Shown: piece after piece, positions 9,549 through 18,565 of the stretch
Numbering within the stretch: the stretch's first letter is position 1
Layout of the letters: every line of letters starts with the position of its first letter
NCBI RefSeq assembly: GCF_007747655.1
Contig: NZ_CP036274.1
Span: forward strand, 6,758,001-6,822,000
Origin: Anatilimnocola aggregata
Lineage (GTDB): Bacteria; Planctomycetota; Planctomycetia; Pirellulales; Pirellulaceae
DNA length: 64,000 nt
Reading direction: 5' to 3'
Translations under genes and position numbers: made by a program
Notes under the pieces: model-generated
The model's input: only the letters and a program-made list of their open reading frames with translations
What the model was told of the DNA's origin: nothing
Databases searched by the model: none

Positions 9549-9725
9549 TACACTGCTTCCTTCACGAGTAATGCGTCCGGCGACCTCGCCGGGAACGAAA
9601 ACAAAATCTTAAAGATGACATCTCGATGTCGACCGCGGCGAAACAGAGCGACAGAAACCTCAACAGCCGCGCGGCACCCCACAGCAAAACCGACGAGCCG
9701 CGCAGCCAGGCTACTTGCACCCAGG

Positions 9726-10754
9726 CTAAAACGTGGGAACCACCAAGCCATCATCGCGGATCGCCAGCCGCTTCAAGGCAAAAAGTGCCGTCTGCTTGGC
9801 TAGCAATTGCACATGACCGTCCAGAAACCCAACCATCGCTCCAGCAGGGTGTGCTGCGAGCAATGGATTGCAAGCGCCGCGCGTACCGATCGCCCCCTTT
9901 GACTGCCAGTCCGGATCGGCACCCGTCCGGTCGTTAATGCCAACCGAATGTGCAATCGTCATTAAATTGGCGGCATTCGCCGGATCAAACGTATTCGACG
10001 AACTCGTAATCACCGTTGCCGACTTGGTCCCAACCAACCAGCCCACACCAGCACTCTTGGCGGGATTCCGACGAGTGGTCAACGACGAGTAATACCAATC
10101 AGAGCATTCGCCAACAATCATGGTGTTTGATGTGCCATCGGAGCAGGCAGCAAACGTCAACGATTCATTCGGCACCAACATCCCCGACGACGCAAAGCCC
10201 GTATCCGGTGCCGCCGGACTATGCCAGGACGACTTGGCAACGCGAGTCTCGTTTACATCGTTCACTCCGGTAGTCCCCTGCCGAGTCCCACCGGAAATTC
10301 CAGCATACGACGGCACCACCAAGACTCGCGCCGTACTGCCAGAGCCGAAGGTTTCGGTCTCGGGCAATGGGCTAGAGGGGCATAGCATGTACTTGATCTT
10401 CGCATTGTGGGCCTGAAGACGCATGTCTGAGTGGTCATAGGCGTTCGAGTTGACCTGCTCGCGAGCAGCCAACTTGTCGAACAGCGGCCGCTGCTCGCAG
10501 AAGGGAAGCGTGGCCACAAGCCAAGAGGAACCCCAGGTGCTCGACGTACGTACCCGCCCACCGTAGGGCAGCGACAAAAACGTGTCGTGGTAATTCTGCA
10601 AACCCAGGCACAACTGCTTGACGTTGTTGCCACATTGCATACGACGGGCGGCTTCGCGAGCCGCCTGCACTGCTGGTAGCAGCAGGGCGACGAGCACACC
10701 GATGATCGCTATGACCACCAGCAGCTCGACGAGTGTAAAACCTCGTTTTTTCAT
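9726..10754 (-). CDS. DUF1559 prepilin-like protein, copy 3
   Basis: The ATG at 10754 begins the prepilin leader [20 protein letters not shown], with AAGGA 7 bases upstream; the 73 in-frame codons before it belong to the leader and are not translated in this reading. The 342-residue protein has the same plan as copies 1 and 2 ([32 protein letters not shown]) but is clearly diverged and has an insertion around residues 200-225 (VAKSSWHSPAAPDTG). It probably represents the older member from which, or beside which, copies 1 and 2 arose. It has its own long upstream region. Confidence 0.9.
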   Translation of the reverse strand: MKKRGFTLVELLVVIAIIGVLVALLLPAVQAAREAARRMQCGNNVKQLCLGLQNYHDTFLSLPYGGRVRTSSTWGSSWLVATLPFCEQRPLFDKLAAREQVNSNAYDHSDMRLQAHNAKIKYMLCPSSPLPETETFGSGSTARVLVVPSYAGISGGTRQGTTGVNDVNETRVAKSSWHSPAAPDTGFASSGMLVPNESLTFAACSDGTSNTMIVGECSDWYYSSLTTRRNPAKSAGVGWLVGTKSATVITSSSNTFDPANAANLMTIAHSVGINDRTGADPDWQSKGAIGTRGACNPLLAAHPAGAMVGFLDGHVQLLAKQTALFALKRLAIRDDGLVVPTF

Positions 10755-11354
10755 GACAGAATCCTTGAATGAAGAGAAAGGAAGGGAAATGCAAGCAACG
10801 TCAGAACGAGTTGCCGTTGAGCCGCCAGAGTGTGGCCGAGCAAACTTGAAAACCTGGTCGCCAGCCGCTGTCGCTTGAGGAAGCGAACCACCGCACAAGG
10901 CTGCGAACGCCCAGCGTGGAATAAACCCAAATTGGCTGAGAACGCGATCTTCATCGGAGAACTCCGAACGCAAAAATAGATTCGCGTCCGAAGTATTGTG
11001 GGGTCAAGAAACTGCGTCAACCTTTTTCCTGCCTAAAGTTGGCCGCTTCCGCGAATCAGTGACAAAAGTGCGACAATAAGGCCTATTTATGCACAGATGT
11101 CGTAGTGACAGACCGCTCAGGCCAGCAGTCGATGTTGCACAAACGCACAGAATATTGCTTCGTGTGCAAATATAAAACATACGACACACTGACGCCCTGG
11201 CCGGGCCTACAGGACGCATCACCAGGTGTTGAAACGGTTGACCGTTCGAGGGTTTGGTCGAGGCTAACAAAGTTTGTTACGATGAAGTCCCCGCGGCGAT
11301 GACCCATGACTCCCATATGCTTCTCCGCGCAACCACCTTTTCAGCGAACTTATA
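10755..11354. promoter_or_regulatory. Long upstream region of DUF1559 copy 3
   Basis: This is a gene-free 600 bp on the minus-strand side. From 10755 to about 11207 it shares blocks in the same order with the region upstream of copy 2. These include the Shine-Dalgarno leader, a TCGCGTCCGAAGTAT block at about 10982, and the conserved motif TTCGTGTGCAAATATA at 11159-11174. The rest up to 11354 may hold the promoter of the divergent 75-residue gene. No terminator or RNA gene was recognised. Confidence 0.5.
11159..11174 (-). promoter_or_regulatory. Conserved upstream motif, copy 3
   Basis: TTCGTGTGCAAATATA matches 15 of 16 bases of the site at 9512-9527. It lies about 405 bases before the copy 3 start. 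See the copy 2 motif for interpretation. Confidence 0.45.
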
Positions 11355-11582
11355 ATGAAATTCATAGATACGACCGGAAAAATACTAAAGGAAATCATCA
11401 AGGAAGATGAAATGCAAGTTGCCGACTTGAACGCGGCGGGAGTGGCCGACGACACGATCGTCCGCATCAATCAGCAAGGAGATATCGAGGTTCGCCGCAC
11501 CGACCGCTGGGACTGCATCGGCGGCCTGCTCGGAAATTACGAACAGCGGTTGCAAAAGCGAACGGGACTCGATTGGGCATAG
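11355..11582 (+). CDS. Small conserved-looking protein, unknown
   Basis: This 75-residue protein starts MKFIDTTGKILKEIIKEDEM. It is mixed in charge, with no cysteine pair, signal peptide or membrane helix. The central part (VADDTIVRINQQGDIEVRRTDRW) looks like a short beta-strand unit, and the end is helical. Codon use and protein-like composition make it more likely real than a chance frame. It stands alone between the DUF1559 cluster and a minus-strand zinc-ribbon gene. I do not recognise a family. Confidence 0.55.
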   Translation: MKFIDTTGKILKEIIKEDEMQVADLNAAGVADDTIVRINQQGDIEVRRTDRWDCIGGLLGNYEQRLQKRTGLDWA

Positions 11583-11877
11583 TGCCGAGTCAAAGGCGAA
11601 AACAGGCGAGAGAATTGTCGCCTTGTGCGTGAAGTTGAGAAGCGGCGCGGTGGCGTAGGTGGTGCCGCTTACCGCTCATTGGATCGGACGGGCAGACTTC
11701 CCGAACTTGTCCATTCTGAGTGGCAGGGACTGGCTGCCTCCCACCGGCAATCGTCGTGTACCGCAGTTGAAATTTGGCCAGTTTTACGAAGGCGGCTAGC
11801 CCCGGTCGCGGGACGTGACTGACTGCCAAACAATGCCACCCTCGACACGTGGAACGGGAAGCACTTCTCGTACAAGT

Positions 11878-12114
11878 CTAGCGGGGCAGGCCCAGTTGTG
11901 TGGATTGCGGATTGATCGAAATCACTTGAAACGACAGCGAATCCGGGGCTTCTTCGGTGGGCATGGTCTGCTGTTTGGCAATGTCTGGATCGCGAGCAAT
12001 GAACGAACCCTGGCAATGGGAGCACGCCAATTCGCGCCCCAAGTGATTCACGCCAATGCGCAATTGCCGCCCGCAGACCGGGCATTCTTGATAAAAAAAG
12101 TTGCGGATCGACAT
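11878..12114 (-). CDS. Small zinc-ribbon protein
   Basis: This 78-residue protein is read from the ATG at 12114; an in-frame GTG 18 bases upstream is less likely. Residues C11, C14, C31 and C34 (ECPVCGRQLRI...LGRELACSHCQGSFIA) make a zinc ribbon of the type planctomycetes use widely, often at the head of larger proteins. The remaining 40 residues are hydrophilic. It could be a stand-alone adaptor or a remnant of a longer protein. A longer overlapping open frame on the same strand (11669-12175) is in another phase and lacks any recognisable feature. Confidence 0.6.
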   Translation of the reverse strand: MSIRNFFYQECPVCGRQLRIGVNHLGRELACSHCQGSFIARDPDIAKQQTMPTEEAPDSLSFQVISINPQSTQLGLPR

Positions 12115-12366
12115 AGGCTCGCACTCCGTCACGCACGCGCAGCAAAACCGAAAAGACCACTATCGATCGCGGCATCCATTCGCCGGCAATCGCCGCAGTT
12201 AGACAAGGCCGGTGATTCTACGAATAGCAACAGTTCGAATCAAGCAAGAACGACGAAGGTTGAAGAAAAGTAATAGGACCAACTCCTCCCATTGCACCGC
12301 GTGACTGCCTCACCCGATTGCCGTAAATGGCTCAGAAGGCTGGCTTTGCTGTGTTTTCTGCAGTAC

Positions 12367-12388
12367 TGGAGGCCAACTCAGGCCTCCA
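12367..12388. terminator. Hairpin downstream of scramblase-like gene
   Basis: TGGAGGCC (12367-12374) and GGCCTCCA (12381-12388) pair perfectly across a 6-nt loop, 42 bases after the stop of the minus-strand scramblase-like gene. There is no T-run, so it is a terminator-like stem at best. The rest of the gap 12115-12429 shows nothing recognisable. Confidence 0.4.
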
Positions 12389-12429
12389 AGTGTCGCTGAC
12401 AATTTGACGCATTCAAGCCGGAACAAGCA

Positions 12430-13017
12430 CTATTCTTTCAATACCAAGTCGATGCACATCACTGCCCCCAGAATCAGCAAGCGGACGGGATTATCAGCGG
12501 GAACCTGGTCAGAAATCTGCAGCATGTAGTTATCTGCACTCGTAAATAGTTCCTTGCCAAATCCGGCCCACTTTTTACTGACCTTTGCCAGCTCGAAGTC
12601 GCCCGACTTGAACGAGAACTCCCAACTGGTCCACTTCCCCTTCAGTTCGCACACGACCTGGTCGTTGCTCCCCAGCACACTGAACGCGCCGCCGATCGAG
12701 AACAACTTTTGCTTGAAACCTCCAACGCGCTGATTGCTCTCGTTGAGGACATCGACCTTCGACAGAAAGAGCGACACGCCGCGCTTCACCGTTAGCACTG
12801 GCGCACCGTCAGGCGTGCGAATGACGACCTCGAACGGCGTCATCCGTTTGTAGTCGGAAAATCGCAGCATCTTGGTGAAGAACCCGAGTTTCTCCTCGCG
12901 ACAGTTCAGGATCACCTGATTGTTAGTGGGATCGATGACATCATAATTGTTGGCAGCTTTGAACCAACCGACCTGCTCTTTGACGAAAAACAAGTTGCGC
13001 GACAGCACCGGATGCAT
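12430..13017 (-). CDS. Scramblase/LURP-one-related family protein
   Basis: This 195-residue protein opens with MHPVLSRNLFFVKEQVGWFKAA and follows the Tubby-like fold of phospholipid scramblase-related (LURP-one-related) proteins. It has alternating beta strands with FEVVIRTPDGAPVLTVKRGV, a basic central part, and a hydrophobic C-terminal helix (PVRLLILGAVMCIDLVLKE) that in this fold is buried in the barrel. The bacterial members have no established role; lipid or membrane binding is the family idea. It is preceded by the RND efflux operon on the same strand but separated by about 100 bases. Confidence 0.72.
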   Translation of the reverse strand: MHPVLSRNLFFVKEQVGWFKAANNYDVIDPTNNQVILNCREEKLGFFTKMLRFSDYKRMTPFEVVIRTPDGAPVLTVKRGVSLFLSKVDVLNESNQRVGGFKQKLFSIGGAFSVLGSNDQVVCELKGKWTSWEFSFKSGDFELAKVSKKWAGFGKELFTSADNYMLQISDQVPADNPVRLLILGAVMCIDLVLKE

Positions 13018-13120
13018 GAAGTAGGCTCCTAACGCGTTGAGTAACCGGATGAATTCCCAGCAGGTGGAGAAGAAGCCGGATTATCGCGAGACACCGCAAT
13101 CAACGCAAGCAACCAGCACG

Positions 13121-16100
13121 CTAGTGAGCCTTGGTCAAGTCATGAGCTGGAAATTCCTCCGGAGCCTCCGTTGGTTCAAACCAGCGATAAATGGCAGGCA
13201 ACACGAGAAGTGTGAGGATGGTGCAGGTGATGAGCCCGCCAATCACCACGGTGGCCAATGGGCGCTGGACTTCGGCTCCTGCGCTCCCCGAAATGGCCAT
13301 CGGCACGAAACCGAGCGCGCCACAGGTCGCGGTCATTAATACCGGCCGCAAGCGGTCGATCGAACCGTGGACAACAGCATTCAGTTGATCGTGACCATGT
13401 TGCCGCAAATGGCGGATGTGTTCGATGAGCACCACGCCGTTCATCACGGCAATTCCAAAGAGAGCGATAAAACCAACGCCCGCGGAAATCGAGAATGGCA
13501 TATCGCGCAGCCACAGCGCGAAGATGCCGCCGGTCGCAGCGATGGGGACGTTCAAGTAAATGAGGAGCGTCAGCTTTACTGAACTGAACGTGACATACAG
13601 CAGTGCGAAGATCAAAAACAACGCTACCGGCACAGCAATCATCAGCCGCTGACTGGCCTGCTGCAGGTTTTGGAACTGTCCACCCCACGTAAGCGAGTAA
13701 CCGGCCGGCAGTTTTATTTTTTGCGAGATCGTTTGCTGGGCATCCGTCACGAAACCGGCCAGATCGCGCCCCCGGACGTTGCACTGAATGAGCAGGCGAC
13801 GGCGAATGGCATGGCGGCTGATTTCGGCTGGCCCATCTTCGATCACGATATCGGCTAATTGCGATATCGGAATCTGCCTCCCTTGCGGATCATCGATTTT
13901 CAGTTGCTTCAGGGCCTCGGCAGTTTGTCGCGCCTGTGGAGCCAGTCGAACCTGCAACGGAAAGCGGCGCTGGCCTTCAAACACTTCACCGACCGGCTGA
14001 CCACCAACGACCGAGACTGCATTCAGGACGTCGCTGGAGTTGATACCGTAGCGAGCGATTGCGTCTCGATTGATGATGATTCGCATGTATGGCAGGCCGG
14101 CGATTTGCTGAGCCTGCACATCGGCAGCACCCGGGACCTGACTCAATTCGCGGACAATTCGATCGCCTTCAGTCTTAAGAACGTTCAGGTCGTCGCCGTA
14201 CAGGCTCAAGCCCACATCCGACCGAACACCGGCGACTAACTCTTGTACCCGCAGTTCAATCGGCTGAGTAAACCCGTACGAGTTGCTCGGAACTTCACGC
14301 TCAAGTGCTTGCTGCATCTGTTCGATAAGTGCTTCTTTCGAGATCGGTTCCGGCCAATGCTCGGGTGGCTTCATCCGAATGAGAATATCGGTCTGATGCA
14401 CGCCCATGGGATCGTTGGCAATCTCAGGCCGGCCCGTTTTCGAGATCACACTTTCGACTTGTGGAAAAACCTTGAGGGTGCGTTCCATCGCCTTGGTCAT
14501 TTCGAGGGACGTTTCCAAAGAAACACTGGGTAAGCGAACTGCCTGGATCGCCAAATCTCCTTCATCGAGCTTGGGGACGAACTCGACTCCAAAGGTCGCA
14601 GCCACCGCCACGCTGAGGGCAAAGACCGCACCCGCGCTCGTGAGCATGAGTACCGGGCGTCGCATGGCGAAATTCAGGGCGGGCTCGTACGACCGCTTCA
14701 AATGCCGCACGAGAAATGTATCGGTCGCGCTCACACGCCTGGCCAGAAACAGCGAAGCCATCACTGGCATGACCGTCACTGATAGTACCAGTGCCCCGGT
14801 TAAAGCAGACATGAACGTGAAGGCCATGGGGCGAAACATCTTGCCTTCGACTCCCTGCAAACTCAGGATCGGCAGAAAGACAATGATGACAATCAGCCCC
14901 GCGAACAGAATGGGCGTTCCCACTTCTTTTGCAGATTCTTTGAACACCGACTTAGGAACTCGGAGTGCCCCCGTTTCGCGTTGGTAACGACTCGCACAGC
15001 GGACCGCATTTTCAATCATCACCACCGCGCCATCGACGATCACCCCAAAGTCAACTGCACCAAGGCTCATCAAATTGGCTGAGACACCGCCAATGCGCAT
15101 CGCAATCAGAGCGCACATCGCGGAGAGGGGAATCGCGGCCGCCACAATTAACCCCGCACGGATATCGCCCAGCAACAGAAAAAGCATGATGATTACAAGG
15201 AGCACACCGACTCCAATGTTTTCGGCGATGGTGTGAATTGTTTTCTCGACGAGTTCGGTGCGGTCATAAAACGTGTCGATGTAGACACCAGCCGGCAACG
15301 TCGCCTCAATCAACTTGATCTTTTCCTTAACGTCGTGCACCACCTGCCGAGAGTTGCCCCCCATGAGCATCATTACCATCCCCGTGACTGCTTCCCGATC
15401 GCCATCGCGCGTGACTGCTCCTTGACGCAGCATTGGCGCGAAACGAACCTGGGCAACGTCAGCAATGCGAATGGGAGTGCCGTCACTGCGGCTATCCAGG
15501 ACGATTTGACTAATGTCTTCGAGCGAACTGACCAGACCTTCGCCGCGAATCAGTCGCTGTTCAGCGCCGTGGGCAATGTAGCCGCCACCAGCGTTCGCAT
15601 TGTTCTCTTCCAGGGCTTTGAAAACGCGACTGAGCGAAATGCCGTAGTTCAGCAGTTTGTTCGGTTCGATTTGTACCTCGTAGGTCTTCAATTCACCACC
15701 AAAGGTGTTGACCTCGATCACGCCCGGCACGCTGCGAAGTTGAAAGGCGATTTGCCAGTCGAGAATCGTGCGCAAGTCCATCAAGCTGTGGGAGTGACCG
15801 GGTTTCGAACGAACTTCGAATTGATAGATTTCGCTCATGCCGGTCGCGATCGGCCCCATCTGGGGATCGCCCATACCCTTCGGAATGTTTTCTCTCGCCT
15901 GCTGCAGTCGTTCGTTGATCAGATTGCGTGCCCAGTAGATATCGGTGCCGTCTTCGAACGCGACAGTCACTGCCGACAGGCCGAAGCGACTGATTGAACG
16001 AATCTCGCTCACCTTGGGAAGCCCGCTCATTGCGTTTTCTACGGGAAACGTGATGAACTGTTCGACTTCCACCGGTCCCAGTGCTGGCGAAGTGGTCAGG

Positions 16101-16246
16101 ACTTGCACTTGAACGTTCGTCAAGTCGGGGACGGCGTCGAGCGGCAAGGACGAGACGGAAATGAAGCCCGCTCCCAGCAAGACGATTGCCAGCAGCATGA
16201 CGATGAAGCGATTCTCGAGCGACCAGTCGATGATGTGATTGACCAC
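13121..16246 (-). CDS. czcA: Heavy-metal efflux RND pump, CzcA type
   Basis: This 1041-residue inner-membrane pump exports metal ions by proton antiport, together with a periplasmic adaptor and an outer-membrane channel. The opening MVNHIIDWSLENRFIVMLL and two repeats of six membrane helices around large periplasmic loops are clear. The fourth helix carries DFGVIVDGAVVMIEN with Asp399, Asp405 and Glu412. That is the signature of the divalent-cation (Zn/Co/Cd/Ni) subgroup, not the Cu/Ag CusA group, so divalent export is the better guess. Length matches the family. It lies 51 bases after the adaptor gene on the same strand. No CzcC/TolC-like channel gene is in the window. Confidence 0.93.
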   Translation of the reverse strand: MVNHIIDWSLENRFIVMLLAIVLLGAGFISVSSLPLDAVPDLTNVQVQVLTTSPALGPVEVEQFITFPVENAMSGLPKVSEIRSISRFGLSAVTVAFEDGTDIYWARNLINERLQQARENIPKGMGDPQMGPIATGMSEIYQFEVRSKPGHSHSLMDLRTILDWQIAFQLRSVPGVIEVNTFGGELKTYEVQIEPNKLLNYGISLSRVFKALEENNANAGGGYIAHGAEQRLIRGEGLVSSLEDISQIVLDSRSDGTPIRIADVAQVRFAPMLRQGAVTRDGDREAVTGMVMMLMGGNSRQVVHDVKEKIKLIEATLPAGVYIDTFYDRTELVEKTIHTIAENIGVGVLLVIIMLFLLLGDIRAGLIVAAAIPLSAMCALIAMRIGGVSANLMSLGAVDFGVIVDGAVVMIENAVRCASRYQRETGALRVPKSVFKESAKEVGTPILFAGLIVIIVFLPILSLQGVEGKMFRPMAFTFMSALTGALVLSVTVMPVMASLFLARRVSATDTFLVRHLKRSYEPALNFAMRRPVLMLTSAGAVFALSVAVAATFGVEFVPKLDEGDLAIQAVRLPSVSLETSLEMTKAMERTLKVFPQVESVISKTGRPEIANDPMGVHQTDILIRMKPPEHWPEPISKEALIEQMQQALEREVPSNSYGFTQPIELRVQELVAGVRSDVGLSLYGDDLNVLKTEGDRIVRELSQVPGAADVQAQQIAGLPYMRIIINRDAIARYGINSSDVLNAVSVVGGQPVGEVFEGQRRFPLQVRLAPQARQTAEALKQLKIDDPQGRQIPISQLADIVIEDGPAEISRHAIRRRLLIQCNVRGRDLAGFVTDAQQTISQKIKLPAGYSLTWGGQFQNLQQASQRLMIAVPVALFLIFALLYVTFSSVKLTLLIYLNVPIAATGGIFALWLRDMPFSISAGVGFIALFGIAVMNGVVLIEHIRHLRQHGHDQLNAVVHGSIDRLRPVLMTATCGALGFVPMAISGSAGAEVQRPLATVVIGGLITCTILTLLVLPAIYRWFEPTEAPEEFPAHDLTKAH

Positions 16247-16297
16247 GAGGCATTTCCAGAAGGCGAAGCAGAGAGATTGGGCACCAGATCACAACGT

Positions 16298-17800
16298 CTA
16301 TTCAGCGAGTAATTCGGCCAGCATTTGCGTCTTGAGCGCAAAGCCGCCTTTGGTAACGACCATGTCGCCTGGCTTGAGGCCGCTCACCACTTCAACGTGG
16401 TCGCTGTTTCGCCGCGCGAGTTCTACTTCACGTCGCTCGAACTGATTGCCGCCGATATGCACAAAGACAAACGACTTGCCTTCGTGATCCTGCACAGCCG
16501 ACAGCGGAACTTGGAGCATTTCGTTCTGCTCAACGTCCGGAAATTCAACGCTGACAAACATGCCGGGCTTTAGCAGCGCATCGGGATTCTTAGCCACAGC
16601 CCGCAGCGAAACGGTACGGGACGATTCGTGAATGATATCGCCCGTATAGAAAACAGTGGCTTCGAAAGTGCGGCCAGGCCAGGCACTGCTGCGCACCTTG
16701 ATTGTCTTGCCATTGAGTTGATCCAACAGCGGCAGTTGTTCTTCGAAGACGTCGGCAGTGACCCAAACTGTGGAAAGATCGGCGATGCTGAGGAGTTGGC
16801 TATCCGGGCCGACACGCTCCAGCAGCGTGACGTCCTTTGCGATGATCGTCCCTGCAAACGGTGCCCGAACCGGATAGTGGGCCAGAGTTTCCCCTTGCTT
16901 GACCGGATCGATATTGGCTAGATCTTCTTTCTTGAAGCCGAGGATTTCCAGGTTGGTCTCGTCAACCGCGATGCGAGTTTTCAATTCTTTGATGGTTTGA
17001 GCCGAGACTATCGCTGCCTGCGTCGCATCCTGGCTGATTTGCTCGATCAACGATTGCAGCGTCGCGCGCGAGGTGTTTTGTTCGGATTCTGCTTCCAGAA
17101 GTTGCTTACCTGCGACCGACCCATCGCGCGAGAGGGGCAGGAGGCGGTCGTATTGCAACCGAGACTTGTAATGACTGACATACGCCGTCAAGAGTTTATC
17201 GCGATGTTCACCCACCGGACGGTTGCGCAATTTGGTCTCGATGTCATCTATTTTGGCATCGGCCCGCAGCAGTTCGATTAACGCGAGGGTGTTCGAAGTT
17301 ACCTCTTGGGTCCAGCGATCTTTGGTGACCGCGAACTCCAGTTGCAGCCGATCCTGAAACAGCTGGAGCATCGCTTGCCCCACCTCTTTGCTCTGCACAA
17401 TTGCCAGGAGTTCACCAGCCTCTACGTGCTGACCAAATTGCACTTTCACTTCGTCAACACGACCGTCCACCAGGGGAAACAAGTGCGTCACACGATCTTC
17501 ATTCAAGGTAATTTTTCCGGTCAGTTGAACCGACTGAACGAGCTTGCCTTGCGCGGCGGCGTGCAACTCGATGCCAGCGGCGTTCCACGACTCTTGCGGA
17601 AACTCAACGAGCGTGTTGGCAGGTGCCGCCACCTGATGCGATGCCTGGGTAACGGGATGCAGGCTCGGTGCTTCATGCGCAGGTAATGAGTCGTGATTAG
17701 GACCGGTGAAACGCCACCAGAGCCCGCCAATAACCAAAGCCGCTGCCGCAATCGCAGCAATGGCTTTCGTCCGCGCAGAAATAGACGCCAATCGAGACAT
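16298..17800 (-). CDS. czcB: RND efflux periplasmic adaptor, CzcB type
   Basis: The start is placed at the ATG of position 17800, preceded by AGGAGAG at good spacing; the upstream 23 in-frame codons are unlikely. The 500-residue protein has an N-terminal membrane anchor (AIAAIAAAALVIGGLWW). It then has a lipoyl/hairpin unit (GRVDEVKVQFGQHVEAGELLAIV near 135), a long alpha-helical hairpin, the returning barrel (HYPVRAPFAGTIIAKDV), and a C-terminal membrane-proximal domain ending in VVTKGGFALKTQML. It bridges CzcA to the outer-membrane channel. It sits between a His/Cys-rich exported protein and czcA, all on the minus strand. Confidence 0.9.
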   Translation of the reverse strand: MSRLASISARTKAIAAIAAAALVIGGLWWRFTGPNHDSLPAHEAPSLHPVTQASHQVAAPANTLVEFPQESWNAAGIELHAAAQGKLVQSVQLTGKITLNEDRVTHLFPLVDGRVDEVKVQFGQHVEAGELLAIVQSKEVGQAMLQLFQDRLQLEFAVTKDRWTQEVTSNTLALIELLRADAKIDDIETKLRNRPVGEHRDKLLTAYVSHYKSRLQYDRLLPLSRDGSVAGKQLLEAESEQNTSRATLQSLIEQISQDATQAAIVSAQTIKELKTRIAVDETNLEILGFKKEDLANIDPVKQGETLAHYPVRAPFAGTIIAKDVTLLERVGPDSQLLSIADLSTVWVTADVFEEQLPLLDQLNGKTIKVRSSAWPGRTFEATVFYTGDIIHESSRTVSLRAVAKNPDALLKPGMFVSVEFPDVEQNEMLQVPLSAVQDHEGKSFVFVHIGGNQFERREVELARRNSDHVEVVSGLKPGDMVVTKGGFALKTQMLAELLAE

Positions 17801-17910
17801 GAGAACTCTCCTGATCGAGGCAGCCAGCAAGAACTGCGAGAACAAAAGCGTCCATCGCAGGGAGTACAAAGAAACCCGGCTGTCAGCCGGGAGCGATCAA
17901 GAAAGGCTGA

Positions 17911-18414
17911 TTAGCAGCGAGCAACACAGAAGCGCAGCGGCAATGGCAGTGAAGTGGCAAAGTTGGCCAAGAAGTGCTGTGAACAGGCAGAATGAACTTG
18001 TCGTCCGCAGTTCAAGTCGTGGCATTCGCAATCAGCATCCACGGCGATGGGATTGGAAGATTCCCACGCACGAGAAAGTGCATGGCCTACCAGATCGATC
18101 GACTCAACTGCCGGTGTGCGCGGCAGTTCCGTTTCGTCCGATTCTTCTGATTCGCTGCCAGGCTGCGGCAGGTCCACATGCACATGCCAGCTGAAGAAAA
18201 TATCGCCGAACAAGTTGGTGCCTGGATGATGCGAACGCAAATGTTCCTGCAAAGAACAATTTGCCACTTCCGAGCAATTTCCCAATGTGCCGTGAGCATG
18301 GCACCAGGGAAGCGGTCCTTGCCAGGCAACGACCAGCAGCAGACAGCGCAACAGCCAACTCACACCGCGGCGAGTGCGAGCACGAAGATGCGATTGATTG
18401 CGGTAGTGAAGCAT
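17911..18414 (-). CDS. Exported His/Cys-rich protein of the efflux operon
   Basis: This 167-residue protein begins with a basic region and a hydrophobic core (VSWLLRCLLLVVAWQGPLPWCHAHG), a likely signal peptide. The rest is rich in His, Cys and acidic residues (HSACSQHF, DADCECHDLNC, SWHVHVDL), as expected for a periplasmic metal-binding or sensing protein. It has no family I recognise. Being the first gene of the czcBA unit (about 110 bases before czcB), it may deliver or buffer the exported metal, as other small proteins do in metal-efflux operons. That role is inferred from composition and position only. Confidence 0.65.
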   Translation of the reverse strand: MLHYRNQSHLRARTRRGVSWLLRCLLLVVAWQGPLPWCHAHGTLGNCSEVANCSLQEHLRSHHPGTNLFGDIFFSWHVHVDLPQPGSESEESDETELPRTPAVESIDLVGHALSRAWESSNPIAVDADCECHDLNCGRQVHSACSQHFLANFATSLPLPLRFCVARC

Positions 18415-18565
18415 GGCGATTCTGGGCGGGCAGAAACAGGCTGGCTGCTAGAATTGGCTGGCTGGAACCCGACAGACTTAGCCTAGCTTCGTCGCACAGA
18501 AACCGTCAAGGCATTTTCTGGGGGCGACTTACCGCATTCGGGGGAATTGGCCGGCGTAATTCAAG

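Larger units (their letters stand above)
8953..9725. promoter_or_regulatory. Long upstream region of DUF1559 copy 2
   Basis: This 773-bp gap between copies 2 and 3 is AT-rich. Its part nearest copy 2 (8953-8979) and scattered blocks up to about 9550 resemble the region upstream of copy 3 (10755-11207). The shared blocks include a leader ending in AAGGATTCTGTC before the ATG, a GTTGA(A/G)CCGCCAGA block, and TTCGTGTACAAATATA at 9512-9527. A minus-strand open frame (8949-9296, 115 codons) ends by overlapping the copy 2 start as ATGA. It could be a coupled small gene, but nothing in its composition supports that. Confidence 0.5.

Noticed and set aside
9577-9592. CCGGCGA-CC-TCGCCGG stem as terminator of DUF1559 copy 3
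   Set aside because: It is more than 130 bases after the stop and has no T-run on the minus strand; support is too weak to call it.
11669-12175. 168-codon minus-strand frame overlapping the small zinc-ribbon gene
   Set aside because: It is out of phase with the zinc-ribbon frame, which has a clear CxxC-CxxC pattern; the longer frame has low complexity and no domain.
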